Below are positions 5,896-7,563 of a DNA stretch of 7,563 nt, piece after piece (position 1 is the stretch's first letter; every line of letters begins with the position of its first letter). Position numbers and translations under genes: made by a program. Under the pieces are notes generated by a model. It saw nothing but the letters and a program-made list of their open reading frames with translations. It was not told the origin of the DNA and made no database searches. Source of the stretch: an uncultured Oscillospiraceae bacterium (GTDB lineage Bacteria; Bacillota; Clostridia; Oscillospirales; Oscillospiraceae); NCBI GenBank assembly GCA_910577805.1, contig CAJTOE010000118.1:1-7563 (forward strand). The letters are read 5' to 3'.

Positions 5896-6537
5896 TTATT
5901 TCCCGTCAGCGGGGACGATACTAACCGACTTCACGTCTTCTCCGTCCTCTCCGGCGGTGTAAACCGAGACAAAGGGTTCGCCTTCCGCCTCAGTCGTGCC
6001 GACCGCAACAGGCTCCGTTTTGCCGTCCGGGCCAACGGTGTACTGGACCGCCGGACCCTCTCCGCCAGGTACGTCCATGCTGTACTTGACCTCATACTGT
6101 TCCGGGGTTCCAACGACGCTTACGTTAATCTGAGTGCCCTCCAGGGTCTTTTCGTAGGTGTATGCTCCCTTTTGGGCCAGCTCGTCAGTGATATCCAGCG
6201 TCTCGTCCCCGACGGTCAGCTTTACCCGGCCGTCCACCGTATTTACGTCAATCTGGCTCATGTTGAATATCACCACGTCGCCGCCGGTGGTTTCCAGGTC
6301 CGTGCGGAAGCCGTCCACTTCATTTACGGCAATGATCTTGTAGATAAACTCCTGCACACTGTCCAGGTTCGCGGCGCTGGCGCCAACCGTGAGAATGGCT
6401 ACTGCCGCGGCGGCGGCCAGCAGGGGGCGGACGGAAAACCTTTTCTTCGTATTCTTCTCGGTCATAGCAATAATCTCCTCCAATTTTTCTTGAGGAGCCC
6501 GCAGCTCCTCTATGGTTTCACGGTACAATTTGAACAT
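5896..6537 (-). CDS. Putative membrane-anchored anti-sigma factor
   Basis: A 213-residue protein with a short cytoplasmic helical segment (1-33; LYRETIEELRAPQEKLEEII at 4-23), one membrane helix (about 38-56, Ala/Val-rich) and an extracytoplasmic domain (57-213) of strand-rich, acidic sequence. A small sigma-binding segment, a single membrane span and a sensor domain outside are typical of ECF anti-sigma factors. The N-terminal segment is much shorter than a zinc-binding anti-sigma domain and has no HxxxCxxC motif. The tail (about 157-213) is Gly/Asp/Glu-rich. The ATG at 6537 follows AAAGGAG (6545-6551) and overlaps the sigma gene by 20 bp, a normal coupled pair. Reading upstream to 6675 gives only Cys/Pro/Arg-rich antisense-like sequence, so I reject that start. 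Function is inferred mainly from position and topology. It could also be a RsgI-like or other sensor protein. Confidence 0.78.
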   Translation of the reverse strand: MFKLYRETIEELRAPQEKLEEIIAMTEKNTKKRFSVRPLLAAAAAVAILTVGASAANLDSVQEFIYKIIAVNEVDGFRTDLETTGGDVVIFNMSQIDVNTVDGRVKLTVGDETLDITDELAQKGAYTYEKTLEGTQINVSVVGTPEQYEVKYSMDVPGGEGPAVQYTVGPDGKTEPVAVGTTEAEGEPFVSVYTAGEDGEDVKSVSIVPADGK

Positions 6538-7012
6538 AGCTTTTCTCCTTTCCCAACGCAGCACGCAGACGCTCCCTCGCCCGGAGCAGCCTGGTCTGTA
6601 CGGTGGAGGGCTTGACCCCCGCAGCGGCGGACACCTCCTGCACCGAACAGCCCTCGTAATAGTAGAGGTACACACACAGCCGGTATTTGGGCGGCAGGTC
6701 CATTACAGCCTGAAACAGCTCCGCCTTTTCCGGGTCCTCATAGGCCGGAGCGTCCCGCCATTCGTCCAGGGCCACCAAGGTCCCCCGGCGCAGAGAGCGG
6801 ATCAGACGGCGGCTCTCGTTGACCGTCACCCGCAGCAGCCAGTGCTTCAAATGCGCGTCGCTTTCAAAGGGCTTCGGATGCTCGTACAGCTTTAAAAAGA
6901 CAGTCTGCATCACGTCCTCACTGTCGGCAGGATTGCGCAGCGCATGGCAGGCCACACGATACACCATATCACCGTAGGTGTGGACCGCTTCTACAAATTT
7001 TTCCTGTTCCAG
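6518..7012 (-). CDS. ECF-type RNA polymerase sigma factor (CTG start)
   Basis: A 164-residue sigma-70 family factor of the extracytoplasmic function (ECF) group, which directs RNA polymerase to envelope-stress or similar promoters. Region 2 (about 5-72) contains NPADSEDVMQTVFLKLYE (27-44), the core-binding and -10 recognition part. Region 4 (about 99-153) has LPPKYR (106-111) and a helix-turn-helix, VQEVSAAAGVKPSTVQTRLL (124-143). No ATG or GTG is well placed: the in-frame ATGs at 7162 and 7096 add a non-homologous-looking 50- or 28-residue tail and lack good ribosome sites. CTG at 7012 lies eight bases after a perfect AAGGAGG (7021-7027) and gives the usual ECF N-terminus, E-Q-E-K-F-V-E-A-V. 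It overlaps the anti-sigma gene by 20 bp. I see no convincing autoregulatory -10/-35 pair upstream. Confidence 0.9.
   Translation of the reverse strand: MEQEKFVEAVHTYGDMVYRVACHALRNPADSEDVMQTVFLKLYEHPKPFESDAHLKHWLLRVTVNESRRLIRSLRRGTLVALDEWRDAPAYEDPEKAELFQAVMDLPPKYRLCVYLYYYEGCSVQEVSAAAGVKPSTVQTRLLRARERLRAALGKEKSYVQIVP
6545..6551 (-). promoter_or_regulatory. Ribosome site of the anti-sigma gene, inside the sigma gene
   Basis: Minus-strand AAAGGAG lies seven bases before ATG at 6537, within the last codons of the sigma factor. It sets the anti-sigma start and allows coupled synthesis of the two partners. Confidence 0.8.
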
Positions 7013-7027
7013 GGTTTTAACCTCCTT
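7010..7027 (-). promoter_or_regulatory. Ribosome site deciding the CTG start of the sigma gene
   Basis: Minus-strand AAGGAGG (complement of 7021-7027) is followed by eight bases and CTG (7012-7010). No ATG, GTG or TTG occurs at a usable distance in the same frame. Confidence 0.6.
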
Positions 7028-7048
7028 CCGTTCGTGGAATCTGAGATC

Positions 7049-7127
7049 GAAACGCGTTTCATAAGGAATACCCCGGAGCGGGGCGAAATATCCCATTGGG
7101 TGGAAAAATTTTTTTAGGAACACCCAA
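7049..7127. repeat. Cluster of palindromes upstream of the sigma gene
   Basis: This stretch holds GAAACGCGTTTC (7049-7060, perfect 12-bp palindrome), CCCCG-GAG-CGGGG (7071-7083) and TTGGGTG (7096-7102) inverted at CACCCAA (7121-7127) around an A5T7 tract. On the minus strand the first gives TGAAAC, like the -35 of Bacillus-type ECF promoters, but I find no matching -10. The cluster probably holds control sites for the sigma operon. It has no gene of its own. Confidence 0.35.
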
Positions 7128-7170
7128 AAGCTTCTCCACATTCCGAATAGAACAAAATACATTTTTCACC

Positions 7171-7199
7171 TTGCCATCGAACGCAGTATCGGGTAAAAT
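7171..7199 (+). promoter_or_regulatory. Sigma-A-type promoter of the DUF4317 gene
   Basis: TTGCCA (7171-7176) and TAAAAT (7194-7199), with a 17-bp spacer, each match the consensus at five of six positions. The leader would be about 34 bases. Confidence 0.75.
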
Positions 7200-7238
7200 A
7201 GGGAGACAATCCAAAAGAAGAGCGAGGGATCTCAAGTT

Positions 7239-7563
7239 ATGAACCAAAAAGAAATCAACGAACTGCGCCGCCGCTGGAAGCCGGAAAAAAACGGCGTCAG
7301 CCGTATTTACGGCTGTTTTGTCAATCCTGCCAAGGAGATCGTAGCGGACCTGGACGAATCCCTGGGCCGGATGCCGGAGGAGGAAGCGGAGCTTTACATG
7401 GCTCTGCTGAAAAAGACGCTGTCCGGCACGCAGGGGAAAAATCTGATCGACGTGATTTTCTCCACCCAGCAGGTGATGGACAGCGACGAACACCGGATGC
7501 TCACCGCTCTGCGCACCAGCGAGCTGAAGGACGGCGAAGTCCGCAGGGCGTTTTACCAAAAAG
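7239..7563 (+). CDS. DUF4317 family protein, N-terminal part
   Basis: The first 108 codons of a gene running off the right edge. The start MNQKEINELRRRWKPEKNGV and the following RIYGCFVNPAKEIVADL (residues 22-38) are characteristic of the DUF4317 family, conserved proteins of Clostridia of unknown function, usually about 370-450 residues. It is charged and soluble, with no signal peptide or membrane span in the visible part. The ATG at 7239 follows a weak GAGGG (7224-7228), 10 bases away. Its promoter (7171-7199) is divergent from the sigma gene, with which it shares the intergenic region. The sequence is intact as far as the edge. Confidence 0.88.
   Translation, partial: MNQKEINELRRRWKPEKNGVSRIYGCFVNPAKEIVADLDESLGRMPEEEAELYMALLKKTLSGTQGKNLIDVIFSTQQVMDSDEHRMLTALRTSELKDGEVRRAFYQK

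Noticed and set aside
5818..6615. 265-codon plus-strand frame
   Set aside because: It lies opposite the anti-sigma gene, starts within the DUF2971 start region, and has no ribosome site or domain.
6538..6675. 46-codon N-terminal extension of the anti-sigma gene
   Set aside because: The extension is Cys/Pro/Arg-rich, lies inside sigma region 4 coding sequence, and a strong ribosome site favours ATG at 6537.
7013..7162. 50-codon N-terminal extension of the sigma factor
   Set aside because: It covers the palindrome-rich regulatory region and would make the protein longer than usual for ECF factors; no good ribosome site precedes 7162 or 7096.
7059..7559. Minus-strand frame at the right edge
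   Set aside because: Opposite the DUF4317 gene and its promoter; the plus-strand product is a recognised family.

Overview
The window looks like a chromosomal segment from a moderately GC-rich gut-type Clostridia, probably Oscillospiraceae/Ruminococcaceae-like. This is inferred from strong AAGGAGG ribosome sites, sigma-A-type promoters, an SLH-anchored surface protein, a DUF4317 gene and a PadR/DUF6120-type pair, all common in that group. I cannot fix the species from the sequence.

Layout, left to right. (1) 1-304, minus strand: the first 81 codons of an OmpR-type response regulator with its own promoter; the rest lies off the left edge. (2) About 360-2220: a segment visibly more AT-rich than its surroundings. 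It holds a PadR-family regulator overlapping a small membrane-protein gene (minus strand). Across a 237-bp intergenic region rich in inverted repeats lies a divergent gene of unknown function with its own promoter and terminator. The membrane gene appears to read through its own terminator hairpin because of an apparent one-base frameshift. (3) 2148-5000, plus strand: a 905-residue secreted surface protein. In order it has a signal peptide, an unidentified N-terminal domain, a Pro/Asp linker, a CAP/SCP domain, an Ig-like segment, a Cys/His module, two InlB-type repeats, and two SLH repeats plus the remnant of a third. (4) 5004-5890, minus strand: a DUF2971-family gene converging on the surface-protein gene, with a perfect 16-bp-stem terminator between them. 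(5) 5896-7012, minus strand: an ECF sigma factor and its overlapping membrane-anchored putative anti-sigma factor. The sigma gene most likely starts at a CTG codon. (6) 7171-7563, plus strand: promoter and first 108 codons of a DUF4317 gene, divergent from the sigma gene.

Together the genes suggest envelope sensing and remodelling: a two-component regulator, a PadR repressor with a membrane partner, an S-layer-type surface protein and an ECF sigma/anti-sigma switch. I see no CRISPR array, tRNA, rRNA, transposase or integrase. No new multi-gene system can be claimed. The best leads are the unknown gene at 1457-2041 with its operator-like promoter region, the frameshifted PadR partner, the collapsed third SLH repeat, the CTG-started sigma factor, and the DUF2971 gene directly behind the sigma operon.
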